Shown: positions 24,288 through 36,593 of the stretch, piece after piece
How the letters are laid out: each line of letters begins with the position of its first letter
Position numbering within the stretch: the stretch's first letter is position 1
Assembly (NCBI GenBank): GCA_037576215.1
Contig: JBANDB010000009.1
Coordinates: 3,410,001 to 3,474,000, forward strand
Direction of reading: 5' to 3'
Source: Armillaria gallica
Lineage: Eukaryota > Basidiomycota > Agaricomycetes > Agaricales > Physalacriaceae
DNA length: 64,000 nucleotides
Program-made: the position numbers and the translations under genes
The notes under the pieces: generated by a model
Database searches by the model: none
Seen by the model: the letters and a program-made list of their open reading frames with translations, nothing else
What the model was told of the DNA's origin: nothing

Positions 24288-26365
24288 TCACGCAGAAGCG
24301 GAAGGCTCAGGTGCCGGAGCTGCAGCAGGGGCAGGCGAAGGCGAAGATTTCTCCTTTGCCTGTTTTTCCGCAAACTCTTTTGCTTTAATCAGCTCTTCCC
24401 GCTTGGATTTCGCAGTTTTATGCTTCGGTTTGGGTGCTGCGGCCTCGGCCACCATCCTTTCTAGCTCTCTGCGCTCCGCATCCGACTCATCCGGAACAGT
24501 CGACTTGAAAACGGCTCCGATGAGAAGTAGTCCCTAAAAAGAGCGTGTCAGCACACGTAACAAGCTTGTATGGACGAAACGCGACCAACTCTTGCACGGT
24601 TATACATAACACTATCTGAGACGCCTGGTTCTTTCAACACATGATCAAGTACTTCGCGAAGTACTTGTATCACTTCCAGCCGTGCTCCACGCCATGAGGC
24701 CAACATAATCTAAGGCGCTCAAATCAGGCAAAAAGATGCAAGGAACAGAATAAATATCCCTGTACCTTGCCAGTCACGTCCATTTCAAGCGCTCTTAGCT
24801 CCTCTTCACCCAGCTCGCCCTTAGCCTGCATCTTCTCCATTTCCTGGGCACTCAACGCGTTAATTCCCACAAGAAGCTGAGAACGCGAAAACACTTACAA
24901 GCATCACGTCTCTCACGCTCAATCTACAGTGCGAGTCAGATAACACGGAACACGAATATGAAGAACGAGCTACGTACGCGCTTCCGATCACACCCCAAAC
25001 ATCTTTGGCTAATGAACCCTTTTCCTTCAAACGTGAAAAGAACCCGGGGCTATCACACGTTCAATACACGAAACAAGTTACAACTGAATCGGATTGTCAC
25101 GCACATGCCGAGAAACTTTTTTGACTTGAGGAATGAGGTTGCCTTCATCATGTAGACCATCCCAATGGTATGCAGAAGTTCAACTCCGAAGCTCTCTAAC
25201 TTCAAATCCTCCGCTTCTCTCTTGAACTTTGCCTCAAATGCCTGTGTTTCCGGATCATCCTTATCGCCTGGGTTCTTGGCCTCCACAAACGGACGTAGGC
25301 GCTCTATTAGTTTCGTGGTCAGTGATGTGACTCTCTCTTCCATGGCTTTGCGACGCTCTTTCTCTTGTTCTCGCCACTTCTCCCTGTGTTCGGCAGCTAT
25401 TCTTTTCTTCCGTGCAGCGGCTTCCTTTTCCTTCTCTCTGGCGTTGTCTTTGGTGCTGGAAGACAACGAAGCTGTCGACGCGTCCTGCCTATCATTAGAG
25501 TGTGGGATGAGGGAGCTCGGATGTATTTGAGCCTCAGGCGGCGAAGGCGGTGCAGATTGAGGTGTCGACTGAGAAGCAGGCGGAGAGGGTGATTCGGAAT
25601 CATCAACAGGGGGTGTAGTTGGTGGCACATTCACAGCACTGGCAGGTTTCTGGCCGCCGTTGAGCTGAGTCTCGACTTCAGCTTTTTCTTCTTCCGTCAT
25701 CATGGTGGCCACGGTTGTCATATCCTTCATGATGGTGATTTCTCCGATCTACAGACATTAAGGCACCGGTGATATTGAAAACAATAACAACTCACATATT
25801 CCGCGAACCGTTCACCGCCAAAGACGTTGGCAAAGAAGCCAGCTGCATCCTCCATAGTGATTCCACCTTCCTTGTCCACCTTGAAAAAATCAGGAAATGA
25901 ATAAGAATGCAAGAGAACGTGCTTCGAGAGCGCACCATAGATTTTCCATTCTTATCGTACACAGCTCGCAAGTTCTAAACGCCACTTTAGTAGAAAGATG
26001 GGAAAATATTAACGCCACTCACCGAGTCCGACAGAACCTGATACGCCTTGCTAAACTCGATTTCTGAGTAAAATTTATTGCACTCTGCCGCGGAAGAGGC
26101 AAATACCTGATATCCTTAAACTTTTCTTCAGCATCTGGTGACGGGTTCTTGTCTGGATGATACTGCAGCAGAGTCAGCGCCTAAAGGAACAGTCGCAAAG
26201 AAAATGGTACCTTCATTGCCTGCTTCCTGTACGCCTTTTTCAGCTGCGTATCATCGACATCCACGGGAACCCCAAGCTGGATGGAAATGCTTCAGTGGCA
26301 GAGCTGGGTTTCAGATATATTTGCCCGCGTACTAGGTCATAAAACTCAGTCTCCACCGGCGCCAT
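24288..26365 (-). CDS. DnaJ (Hsp40) co-chaperone with DnaJ-X domain, Caj1/Djp1 type
   Basis: Hsp40 proteins stimulate Hsp70; the Caj1/Djp1 class carries a C-terminal DnaJ-X region and in yeast is linked to protein import and quality control. The ATG at 26365 gives MAPVETEFYDL. After an intron come LGVPVDVDDTQLKKAYRKQAMK, then the HPD-containing YHPDKNPSPDAEEKFKDI and an AYQVLSD helix, which is a complete J domain. Next follow GITMEDAAGFFANVFGGERF, a Ser/Pro-rich linker (about 25480-25640), a charged helix rich in K, E and R, and an X-domain-like region with LESFGVELLHTIGMVYMMKA (about 25130-25200). The Ala/Lys/Pro-rich tail ends at 24288. A donor-like GTGAGT overlaps the stop, so another 3' exon is possible. 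Confidence 0.9.
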
Positions 26366-26768
26366 TGATTTTCAAGGTAGCAGGGATGGTGGGCGTTGTC
26401 GTCAAGAGGTATAGAGAGGTAGAAATGTGCAGAAAGAGAAAGAAAAAGGTTGGAGGTCGTCGTATAATGAATCAGAGTTTGACCCGCGGCAAACTGTAGC
26501 TGTGACGATATCGTGACTTCATCGGATTTGTCAATGGCGCTGACACGCGCAGTCGCGAAAATAGGATCGTAAGATTCATTGCATTGTGTAATGTAAAATG
26601 GCTGTACAGCATAAATATCCGTCAATGGGAATAAGATAGGCTGAACGTGTAGATATGAATGAGAACTACGTAAATGTACGATATTGCAAGTACCGCCTGT
26701 AAAGGAATGCCGGAGATGCACGAGAAAGGGAGAAAGGGCTTTAAAAATATACAACCCATAAATATACG
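26366..26768. other. Intergenic region between DnaJ and the next minus-strand gene
   Basis: It holds the DnaJ 5' region and the 3' region of the disordered hypothetical gene. No gene or repeat is seen. Confidence 0.4.
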
Positions 26769-27948
26769 TCAATCGCTCTCCTCTATCCCCAGGGCTGACG
26801 TTGAAAACCGCACAGCCTTTTTCCGGGGGAGAATATCTGATGTGCTTGTGCGAGGGGATGATGCGGGGGAACCCATTACGGACGATGGAGCTGAGACACA
26901 CCGGGCTCCGGGTAAGAATCGCGACATACGCATTTTCAAGGATGTAAGCGAACGGTTCGACTGCGGCGTTGAAGGGCAGTTGGACGTCACTGTCGTCGAA
27001 GAGGCAGTCGACAGACCAGGATTGGCCGACGATACAGTCGAGCCTGGCTTCTTCAGAGAGGAACGTGCAGGGGGAGGAGGCAGTACGACCGATGGAGTCG
27101 TGCGACGAGAGGTCTCATTCTGGGCGTGGTGATGCTGCTGAGACCCCTGCGCAGAACTCCGGCCGTATGGCGAATGATACTGTCCCCCTGTTGGCCGCAA
27201 ATGGGGAGTACGAGACAGGTGAAGTCCCATTGCTATCTGTTCAATCGTTGGCGGTGACGACGAGAGGTCGCGTTGCCTGAACGATGATGGCATGTTCCTC
27301 TCTTCAGGGGTAGAATACATTCCACTTTTCTGTAAACAAGTACATGAGCAACAGACGACGATGGAAAAATAATAACGAACATACAGAAACATTCGGCTGT
27401 CGCTTTTTCATGGTCACACCATGGGAGACCGCTAAGGATCGTTTCACAGAGGTCATGAATCTGGACGCTGTATTTTGGTGTTGGGTACGGAATGTCGACG
27501 ACCCTGTCACAAACTCTCCCTCGTAACACTGGAAAGGTGCAGAAGAATCAAGCAGCTCTGTCGTCGAATGGGCATGGGAGACAGCACGCGAGGATAGGGA
27601 TGAAGAATGCCGACGGTCAGTGGGTCGCGGTGTGCTCACTGGGTCGAAATCCATCTCGTCGTCGTCGCGAACGATGTCCACAGAGGTGCCAGGTGCTGTA
27701 GGGGCCTAAAACGCGAGCAGCGACAGTCTGGAGGGCCCGAGACGGATCCAAGGCCAAGATGCAGGTTTGCGTTCAGTCGTGGCGGTCAGTCGCAGGCACG
27801 GCACGGACATTCCCGAATTCGGACCGTCCAAGCCATAAATAGATCCAAACAATATGCGCGGCCCGCGCCGAACCCATATAAGGACGGCGCTTTGTTGTTG
27901 CCTGGCAATTGTTTCCGCGGAACTTTTTCGTCCTGTCGTAGAAGGCAT
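26769..27948 (-). CDS. Disordered, serine-rich hypothetical protein
   Basis: No family is recognised. Two well-supported exons run 27681 to about 27390 (containing DEMDFDPVS, then many Ser/His/Thr residues and TASRFMTSVKRSLAVSHGV) and about 27340 to 26769 (MYSTPEERNMPSSFRQRDLS). The protein is low-complexity and rich in Ser, Pro, Thr and Gln. Near the C-terminus KKAVRF fits the RVxF consensus for protein phosphatase 1 docking; this is a short motif and weak evidence. The upstream exon follows an acceptor (TTTTAG) at about 27708. The start is probably in 27750-27948, where an ATG at 27948 opens MPSTTGRKSS, but the joining is unsure. It lies divergent from the small gene at 28108. Confidence 0.6.
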
Positions 27949-27977
27949 TGTATTTCACCTTATTGTTTTTGTAGAGG

Positions 27978-27985
27978 TATAAAAA
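27978..27985 (+). promoter_or_regulatory. TATA box of the small gene at 28108
   Basis: TATAAAAA lies 130 bp before the ATG at 28108. A leader with repeated CTACCAAC units sits between them, a usual arrangement for a strongly expressed fungal gene. The role is inferred from position. Confidence 0.5.
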
Positions 27986-28107
27986 CACCAGTGTTTTCTT
28001 TTGATCCCCAAGGCGAGCAGGTTCTGCCCAAGTAATTCCCCTTCAGCAACTACCAACCACTCTTTCTACCAACTACCAAGCATTCTTTAATTCGTCCTCA
28101 CGTATTC

Positions 28108-28423
28108 ATGATGTCTTCGACCACGAGCTCCCTTTCCTGCAAGGACTCGGTCCTTTCCTTTCCCCATGCCGCCCACGATGAGTACTACTCGTAAGTCCGC
28201 CGACTGCCTCCAGGCGCCTTAAATTCATAATTGCCGGTGTAGTGTTTCAAAGTCTGCCATACGAGTACCTTCTTGCACTCGTTATATGGAGCGCCGACTC
28301 GTCAAGGCATGGAAGAAAATCACCGGTCTGACTAAAAAGCAGCACCGCGCGTCCTTCCTACCTCCGAACTTCGTATTCGTTACCCCATCGGCAAAGAGGC
28401 GGAGCATCAGATACGTGTATTAG
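28108..28423 (+). CDS. Small basic two-exon protein, unrecognised
   Basis: Exon 1 starts at ATGATG (28108) and reads MMSSTTSSLSCKDSVL, ending at a GTAAGT donor (about 28191). After a short intron ending in GTGTAG, exon 2 continues in phase with VSKSAIRVPSCTRYMERRLV, then KAWKKITGLTKKQH, ending RSIRYVY and TAG at 28421-28423. The predicted product is about 88 residues, with a Ser-rich start and a strongly basic second half. A TATA box and a long CAA/CT-rich leader support a real, well-transcribed gene. I recognise no homologue. It could be a nuclear or secreted small protein, but nothing decides this; no signal peptide is seen. Confidence 0.6.
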
Positions 28424-28662
28424 GGCTGTTGCTGGACGACAGGGCTGTGTATTTTTTTATTTTTACGAAGGGCTGTTCTTGGAATTTACGTGGACTTACA
28501 CGGACGCGTACGCATCGGACATATTATTGGGACTGTATCGCTATGTGCCATATACCTATCATTACTATACTCCACTGTAGCTTAGATCCACTATGCGCTA
28601 TTTGTATCCATCTCTTCGATAAGCTTTTAAGTCGTCAGCGGCCTCTCAGACAATGATCACCG

Positions 28663-30492
28663 TCAAGGACAAACCAGTTTCTCAACATCATTCTCGCATT
28701 GAAGTTCAACCGCTCGTCGCGCCATAGCCTCGGCTAGTTCCTTCTGAACAGCTGCGCGCTTCTCCTCCTCTGCCTGCCGTCGCTACAAAAGTTTATCAAA
28801 AAAGGTTGTACAATCAAGACACAAATTAAGGTCGTACGTCGGCATTATTCTTTAGGAGCAGCCGGATCGCATCTTGCCGTTGTGACAACCTGGTCTTCAA
28901 TGTCTCGATCTTGGAGTCGCGGGACCGTATCTACAAACAGCGTCGAGTATGTCATCAACAAACGACAAAGAGAGCTTACGCTCTTTTCCGATTCCTCTAA
29001 TTTCGCCGTTAATGTGTCCTATAGACGATGTCAAACACCCCACCAGAGAAAGACGGGGTAAACATACTCGCTCTTCCTTGATCTTTGTCATTTCTTCCGT
29101 GATTTCCTTGACTTGTTCCTTCAGCCGTTCGATCTCGATCTGGGTCCAAATAAATCTGGTGCATCAGCAAAAAAAATAAGGGTGTATACGAGGAATTAGC
29201 AAACCGCGTCAGCTTGTACCTATAAACATGTCGGAGCGGTGAGTCTTTCTGTCGCATCAACCTTTGAGGATACTCACCTGTTGGCATCCAGCACAGCCCG
29301 GCGACGTACCAGCATCATCGTCCATGCCGATATCACCATTGCTGGACGACGCGGATTGATGAGAAGGGACAGAGAGTGATGATGAAGCCACGATAACATG
29401 CGGAGAAACCATATCAACGTCTTCTTCGACCGCAATGGGACTAGTTGCAGTAGCAACATCGCAGTACTGGGTGGGAGACTCAGGTATTTCGACGTCCATG
29501 GAACGACGAGCAAAGGAGGGTAGCAATTTGAAAGGCATCCATCGTGATACTAGACGGGCAACGCGAGGGATGGATTCCGGAGTAGGATACGAAAGCGCAT
29601 GGATGATAGCCTTGACGGGTGTACTGGGCAGGAGTCTGGAAGAACCCGCCACTGACTCGACCTCCATGCCGCTGTTCATAGTGAGAAGGCCTGAAAAATA
29701 TGAGAGAACGATAAAAATTGTCACCTTTCTACCTCTGACTCTTTGAGATCCAGGTCCATATGACCGTCAGGCTCGGAGGACAATGAGCGTTCACGCTCAT
29801 ACCGCGCTTTGAACTTCTGTATATCGCTATAGAGCTGTATAGAAATTGGCTAGCTATTATGGTGTCTCGGACAAAGAGACAAAGGAACACACCTCCGCAT
29901 AAAGAGGTTTTTTGATGTGCTTCAATTTGGCCTTGAAGCAATGCATATGAGCTCTACGTTGAGCTCTTGGAGACAGCGAGTCATCTTGGCACTCTTGAAT
30001 CACATCTTGTATTCTGTAAGGCAAAGTAAAGGTCAATGAAAGTGTCCCCGAATATGCTGAAAGAACTTGCAAGCTCAATCCCTCTTTCCTGAGGCGGACT
30101 CTATTTCCTTCCATCTTCATGAGGCCTGCCTCCGTCTGTGCCGTATAATCAGAACCAACAAACACCACCAGTGCTGGGAAACGCTCACCGCTTTGATGAC
30201 TGCAGCACGCATGTAGATCTCTGACCGGTGGCCCTTTCGTTCCCCAGCATCTCGGCTTTCTTTGACACCTATACGTGCATTCAGATACAGGGGTCAAGCC
30301 TCAAAGGATTGATAGCTATGCCATACTTCTTCCGATAATATCGTCTATGATATTCCACCGTTTGTCTCTGGGACAGGACACCCAAAGCTCTGTGCAAGGA
30401 TTTACTGAGATTCGCGGTCGAAGAAAGTGTACAAAGAACATACTTTGAGCGTTGGTTGGTTGAGGGGAGCACCTGGACGTCTTGCGAGCCAT
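28663..30492 (-). CDS. Coiled-coil hypothetical protein
   Basis: The ATG at 30492 gives MARKTSRCSPQPTNAQ. Following exons read RALGVLSQRQTVEYHRRYY and GERKGHRSEIYMRAAVIKA. Next comes a region around 30000-30130 containing GLMKMEGNRVRLRKEGLSL, then a Ser/Val/acidic stretch (about 29290-29640, EEDVDMVSPHVIVASSSL). The C-terminus (28663-29200) is a long coiled coil built from IEIERLKEQVKEITEEM, KLEESEKSIRSRDSKIETL and RRQAEEEKRAAVQKELAEA. The stop is at 28663-28665. No named family is recognised. The basic N-terminus and C-terminal coiled coil would suit a DNA-associated or cytoskeletal factor, but this is speculation. Confidence 0.7.
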
Positions 30493-32396
30493 TGTAGTTC
30501 AAATGAATGAACGAAGTAGATGATAACGTTCGACTTTGAAAGGACTGTCGGTAAGAAACTAGATGGGTAGTGTTCCAGCACTACTCTAATATGAAAGGGG
30601 AGGAGAGAAAGGTAGGTGTTGGGGTATATCGTAAGTCCGGCATTTTATACCCAGGCCACGCGCAGTTCCCTTTGTCAAGGCTCCCCGGCGCCACACTTAT
30701 AAAGACAACAAAGGCGCCTTTCACTCTGTCGAACAGGTGCTCCGAGTCGATTATTTAAGGATAAGAGATAACCGTATACGGCGGGTGACTCGGATTGAAT
30801 CGGCTTAAATGACGCAAAGACAATAAACTGTTTGATGGAAGCAGTCAAGGAGGCGGTGCAATGTCAAAATTCGCGACGCGTCGATTGGTCGGACCCGGAT
30901 TATCGGACCGGTGCTCATACGAGTTGAATAAATCTGGTATTTACTTGGGATTTATAGAAAAAACGCCTACCGGAATCTACTGACACAGGCTTGACAGGCA
31001 TGATACCATATGACTGAAGTCCACCATGAAACATCAGTTCCGATCAGTAAAACTTATACAACTTTTCCTCGACGATACCACACTGAGAAACCTAAATACG
31101 CGTCCAACGTTGGCAAAGTATGTCTAGGTACAATGCTACAAGGGTGATTAATCGATTATCCACGAACCAGTTCAAACTAACTTGTAACAGCAGTGGCATT
31201 GAAGCGCAAATATCTTTCATTTAGTTTTTGGTTCACGTTAAAGTCAAATTGGGTTTCTTATCAGCAATATCTTGCAAAATGGCAGCAAGGTTATTTGCGC
31301 AAGGCGCCTATTTGTTGTATGTTTCTCTTCAAATGCTGGCATTGCTTCGAAGGAAATTTGTGCAACTCGGAAACGACGGCATTTCCCGGACCGAGCCTTC
31401 TCCGTTGTCTGACCGGGCCGGACCAGCTTGCTTTTTCTCGTCTGTCCCTCTTCTATGGTCGGATTTACTACCAATCCAAGTTACTATTTTACGGTCTTTC
31501 TCCCTTCTCTATGTTCATTCAGTCGGAATTCGCTTAGTCTACCATGGAGAACTGGCTTGGTTCATCTTCGAAGCTCGCTGAACTGCGGATACTTCAAGTT
31601 ATGACGCTTCAATGTGATTTTAACATTGAGACCTTATGGACTCTGTGTCGTCATGCCATACCTGATGTATCTGTCGCGTAATTATGATGGTAGGGTTTCT
31701 AGATTCTTTGGTGTTTGCCTTAGCAGATTAATATCCTACGCGCTCATCGCATGAGTTATTTAATGTCATGTGCGCCCTCCTAGGTCCGTACCCGCTGTTT
31801 GTTTGTCACCGCTTACGCTGGTACTAAGAGCTTATCTTGACCAGTACTGTATGTCTAATGTGCCAGAACTCTCAGGTATTCTGAGCGCAACTCTCGCCGA
31901 GGACGATCCCCCCCCTCTCCCCCCGGCGGAACTTGGGGCAGCCGCTGTTCTGCCAATATCAAGGCTCACCACCCCTGCTATTCCTGGAACATTCTTCAAT
32001 GCCTCGAAGTATCAACACAGGAACATTTTCGAATAATCAGTCACGCATACATTCCGAAATAGGGTTACGCGATATAATGATTCCTCCTTTTCTACTGTGG
32101 CGTTTCTCCCGAATTGTATCTGCAGTTCATTGCTTGAATTCTTATCATTAATCAGAACGAAATGTTAGGGTACTTGTGAGAGGGGTAGCTGAATGCTAGC
32201 GATTAGAATCCCCTGAGTGCTCTGGGGTTAAACGGCGGGAAGGATACCACATCAATATTCGAAGAAGTAGCCCATATGTACGTGAATGAATCTCCACGTG
32301 TTTCAATCTGACATGATTTCTGACCGAGCTTCTTAGTGTGTTCCAAGTATAAATGGATCTCTTTCTAACTATTCCCCCACTCTTCAGTCTCCAGCC
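30493..32396. other. Gene-poor intergenic region, 1.9 kb
   Basis: Overlapping plus-strand ORFs at 31193-31581 (114 and 117 codons) have no recognisable motif and unnatural composition. No RNA gene is visible. The right end is the GH47 promoter. Confidence 0.4.
32348..32354 (+). promoter_or_regulatory. TATA box of the GH47 gene
   Basis: TATAAAT lies 49 bp upstream of the GH47 start codon, leaving room for a short leader of about 20 nt. The call rests on sequence and position only. Confidence 0.45.
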
Positions 32397-34791
32397 ATGC
32401 GTTGGACAGTCACTCTTTCCTTCTTCTCGTTCTTTTCTGGTCTGAAAGTGCAAGCTTCGTCTGTGCAGAAAGACGGGTTGACACTTCCCGACTCCGTTAC
32501 AAATTATAGAGACGCGGTCAAGGACATTTTTCAGACAAGCTATACCGCTTACAAGTAAATTTCTTCATCTCCGGCCCTTGATGTTCTCATTGACCGAATC
32601 GTTATAGAACATACGCTTGGGGGCATGATGATCTTACTCCTGAGAGCAAGTCGTATTACGACGGTCGGAACGGATGGGGTGCTTCCATCGTCGATGCAAT
32701 GAGTACTATGGTACGTTACCAAAACCCCCACGGTCTTCGTCATATTTATCCGGTACATAGTATGTGATGGGCCTGGATGTAGGAATTTTTTACTTCTTCG
32801 CATCTCCTACATTAAGCAAACGAACAGGACCTTCTAGACGAAGCCGTCACTTATGCCGGTACCATTGACTTCAGCTCGTCTAAGACTTCAGATCACGTCA
32901 GGTAAATGTATCTCCCTATCATCATCATTATTTTTAGTTTGACGCGTCTCCTTAGTGTCTTTGAGACGACAATCAGGTATCTTGGAGGTCTCCTCAGTGT
33001 GTATGAACTCCGTGGGTCTAAGGATGAAGTGCTTCTTGAGAAGGCTGTGGAAGTAGCCGATAAGATGGCTCATGCGTGGGTTGGGGTGAGTGGCACGGAC
33101 TTTCTCTTATTATAGATATATTCAGGCTACCTTAGGATAACGATATACCTTTCGGCCACATTGATTTTTCATCAAACCAGCCTGATATTGCGACGGTGAG
33201 CGGCTTTGGTTTTCCCGAGTCGTTTGCCAACTTATTTTTAACTCTATAGTCCAATATCGCTGAAGCTGGGACAGTATGTACAGACCCTACTTTATTTCTG
33301 CGGTGATTTCACAACACAATTCTAGCTTATCATAGAGTGGGCCGCACTCAGCAAATACACTGGGAACGACACGTATCGCGAACTTGCAGACAAGGCTATG
33401 CGTCACATAGCTAACCTGGTAAGCTGTTCTAATGGTTATTTTATTTGTCATTTCTAACTTTTTTCTATTGTTAGGGTGCTCCCCTTCCTGGTTAGTCTTT
33501 CTCATCCATTCACCCGAAGCAGGTTTTGAAACCGTTCAGGACTGGCCGCGCAAGGCATTGATCCATCTTCAGGTGAATTCGTGGGAGGCTATGTTGTAAG
33601 TTCATACGGGATTTCCTCCGTTGTATAGAAGACTGAGTACGAATGTGAGACGTGGGGCGGCGGCTCCGACAGCTACTTCGAATACCTCCTCAAGTATCCC
33701 CGATTAGCTAACCTCAACGATACTCTCTATGTCGACACTTGGTTGACGGCTGTAGATTCTTCCATCAAGTATCTACTTAGGGTAAGTCCTGATGCTTAGG
33801 GGATTCATATGAAAGGCTCAGTCTTTGTGCACGCAGCGCTCAACGGTCGGACAGCATCTTTACACCTGCGACTACGATGCTGCATCGTCAGAGTATGAAA
33901 ACGTTGGTTCGCACCTGGCTTGCTTCCATGCGGGTAACTGGTTATATGGTGCCTACATTTCACCCCGCACTTCTAAAAGAGATGTCCTAATTTTATTTCC
34001 AGGTGGAACCCTACTCGGAAATGATACCATCGTGAATACCGCCCTGGAACTATTGGAAGGCTGTTGGAATACATATGCGAGTACAGCGTGCGTGTTCCTT
34101 TGAAACCTGTCGTCGTTTCATTCTTATATTTTTCAACAGGACCGGCATCGGGCCTGAAGCCTTCGCTTACATTACTCCTGGTGGGAACACCAGCTCTCTT
34201 TCACCGGATCAACAATCGTTTTACGACAAACACGGCTTCTACATCACTGCCTCGTACTACATACTCCGGCCCGAAGTTCTGGAGTCCAACTTTTATGCCT
34301 GGAGGATCACAGGCGATACAAAGTATCTAGATCGAGCAGCCAGTGCGGTCGATAGCTTCAAGAATTATCTATCGGCTGCCGTTGCATATGATGGTATATA
34401 TGATGTAGACAGCACATCATCTAGTAGGGTTGATGATATGGAGAGCTTCTGGTTCGCTGAAGTCTTGAAGTATCTGTGGGTACTTAACAGCCAGTTTCTC
34501 ATACACGGAGCGCTGATTTTTCCTGGTCAAGGTATCTGACGTTCGATGATCCGACGAATATCAGTATCGATGCTTGTCAGTAATCGTTTCTTATTTCAAG
34601 GAGCGTATGGGTTTAATCGTGGGGTTTCAGATGTCTTTAATACGGAAGCACACCCTTTCAAGGCACCGGCTGCTCAACCGACATATGATTCTGGATCGCT
34701 GACTATCAATACTACTTCGGTGTTCAAGACTGTTAGTGGGATTTTACCGGCTGTCAGTCCTAACGTGCATATATCAGGGGTTGAAGTCTGA
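32397..34791 (+). CDS. GH47 alpha-1,2-mannosidase, secretory pathway
   Basis: GH47 enzymes trim alpha-1,2-linked mannose from N-glycans or act as secreted mannosidases. The N-terminal MRWTVTLSFFSFFSGLKVQA is a signal peptide. Spliced exons give family landmarks in order: YAWGHDDLTPESKS and GRNGWGASIVDAMSTM; FETTIRYLGGLLSVYELRG; FGFPESF-type and GTLIIEWAALSKYTGN stretches; GGSDSYFEYLLKYP; SHLACFHAGNWL; GIGPEAFAYITPGG; GFYITASYYILRPEVLES; and RVDDMESFWFAEVLKYL near the catalytic floor. The last exon reads YVFNTEAHPFKAPAAQP, the conserved C-terminal NTEAHP signature, and ends at 34791. All splice junctions I tested hold the frame. There are many short introns of about 50 nt. It could be Golgi-resident or extracellular. 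Confidence 0.93.
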
Positions 34792-35457
34792 TTGCGATGG
34801 GTTTCCACCGGTACAACTCAATGAAAACCATTCTTTCCTATCGTTCGTTCATTTGTACTTACTGCCCAATATACGTACAGCTTTGAAGGCGTCATCTTCG
34901 GTGGCTCGAGCTGTTGCCCAATTTACAAATCATCCCGCGCTCAACGCAGTCTGCGTTCTCATCACTTCTTTGGGGCAACTAAATGCACGGCCCGCGTCGA
35001 GGTTATGTGCGGCAAGTAATGTTTTTTTCGCTATCCCACGAGATGACCTGAAAACTACTGCAGTAATCAATGTGGCAATGCCATTATCTAAAATTTCACT
35101 GCTGAAGCTGGTATGTTTTACAACCGGGAAAATGATCCTAAAACGAACAGCATTTCGGGAATTCCTACAATCCACTCCTTCTCTTTTCAGGGTACCTTTT
35201 AAGATTTTAATCACGCCGAAAACCGGGGAAGAGGAAGATATTTATCAACGGCTGTGCAAGCTTAAAGTTAAACGGCACCGTGACTCGTATCACTACCCGA
35301 TAAACGTGATACCTGTAACCGCAAGGACGAATGGATCCTTCCTTTCATCACAGAAAAGTGAAATAGGCTCTGGTCGTTATAAGATCCGGCCCGCTTCACG
35401 AATTGAAATCCTATCAACGGCTCACCTACCGCTGTTAGGCACTACACCCAATACCTA
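34792..35457. other. Intergenic region carrying a long but unconvincing ORF
   Basis: A 240-codon plus ORF (34736-35458) spans the gap but overlaps the GH47 3' exon in another frame and has no domain. I treat the region as the glycine-rich gene promoter. Confidence 0.4.
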
Positions 35458-36593
35458 ATGTTCGTCCCATTTATTACGACACGAATGCAAAGGCGTGCTG
35501 GCGGCGGAGGCGGTGGCAGCGCAGGTGGGGGAAGTAAAGGCGGCTCAGGTTCGACTTCGAAGAGTGGAAGCGGGACAGGAAGCTCAAGCAGCTCAAGTGG
35601 AGGCAAAGGATCCAGTGGCGGTCATCCGGAAGTAGTGGAAGTTCTAGCAGTGGGAAGACCAGCAGTGTGCCTGCCGGAGGAACATCCAAAGCTGCTTCAT
35701 CGTATAGCAAAGGTGGAGGATCGACTTCGACCATTCCCTCTGGTCAGCTATTCGCTGGGCGCAGTGTTGGTGGGGGTACGCGAGACCAAGTATTCGGAAC
35801 TAAGTATGTTACCACTTCATATACTCTGATGACTTCCTGACGCGTCCTTCGCCGTAGATCGTATGGAAGTGGATATCCAGGGGTTTCTGGACGCGGTGTA
35901 GCTGGGCGTGGATTCCCGTTTTATTTCTGGCCAGTGGTCTGGGGAGGGGCTGCTGGTGCAGGCACAGCTGCTTATTTGCATTCAGATGAGGCAGGCATTT
36001 CAAAGTTTGTCGGGCGTGCTGTATATACTGATCTTTGTTCAGTACGGCCTCCCAGACAACAGCAGTCGCCCTGGCGGTCCGATGGTATCGGTGACGTTCA
36101 ATTCAAGCGCCGGAGATTCGTCAACGTTCCATGTCGTCTCAGATAACACAATGGTAACGAGTCTCATCAGCGATATAACTGGGAACTGCTCGTCGTTTTT
36201 AAACGCCTCATCCACGATCACGACGAATGCTTACAACTCATCCGATCCCTCTGCGCCTCAGCCAGAACAGGTTATCAAATACTACCGCGCAAGCAGTGTT
36301 ATCTGACGCTGGACGGATACAACAATACCGCGGTTTCTGAAAGTGAAAATGCCACGGATGTCCCGTTGCCAGCGTGGGTCAATGCCACTGTTATAGACTG
36401 TTTGAATCAGACAATTGGCGCTGCTGTACCTTTGGTCGATGCAGATACATCCTCGTCCCCCTCTTCCTCCATCTATTCGTCACCGACAGGGGGGTTTCCG
36501 TACTCCAATGATGCCGCAATAATTACTTACAGCGCGGGGTCTTGGACTTTGACTTTGAGTTGGATCCTCCTGTGCTTCGCTTCTTCCTTATAG
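35458..36593 (+). pseudogene. Glycine/serine-rich membrane-protein paralogue A, frameshifted as given
   Basis: This is the first of two tandem paralogues. The start MFVPFITTRMQRRA leads into a Gly/Ser tract, then TIPSGQLFAGRSVGGG, GRGVAGRGFPFYFWPVVWGG (hydrophobic, membrane-like), YGLPDNSSRPGGPMVS, TFHVVSDNTMVTSLISDI, several N-glycosylation sites (NSS, NCS, NAT), and a hydrophobic C-terminus (LTLSWILLCFASSL). Two single-base losses break the frame: about 35620 in the Gly/Ser tract, and about 36302, where an early TGA appears right after SSV. Both are placed by comparison with copy B. The intron at 35991-36042 needs a GC donor; copy B uses GT at the same site. Function is unknown; wall- or membrane-associated is a guess. 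An assembly error is possible, so pseudogene status is tentative. Confidence 0.7.

Noticed and set aside
31193..31581. Overlapping ORFs of 114 and 117 codons.
   Set aside because: They have no motif, unnatural composition and two frames open at once, as expected by chance.
34736..35458. A 240-codon plus-strand ORF overlapping the GH47 3' exon.
   Set aside because: It reads the GH47 last exon in the wrong frame, has no recognisable domain and ends just as the glycine-rich gene starts.
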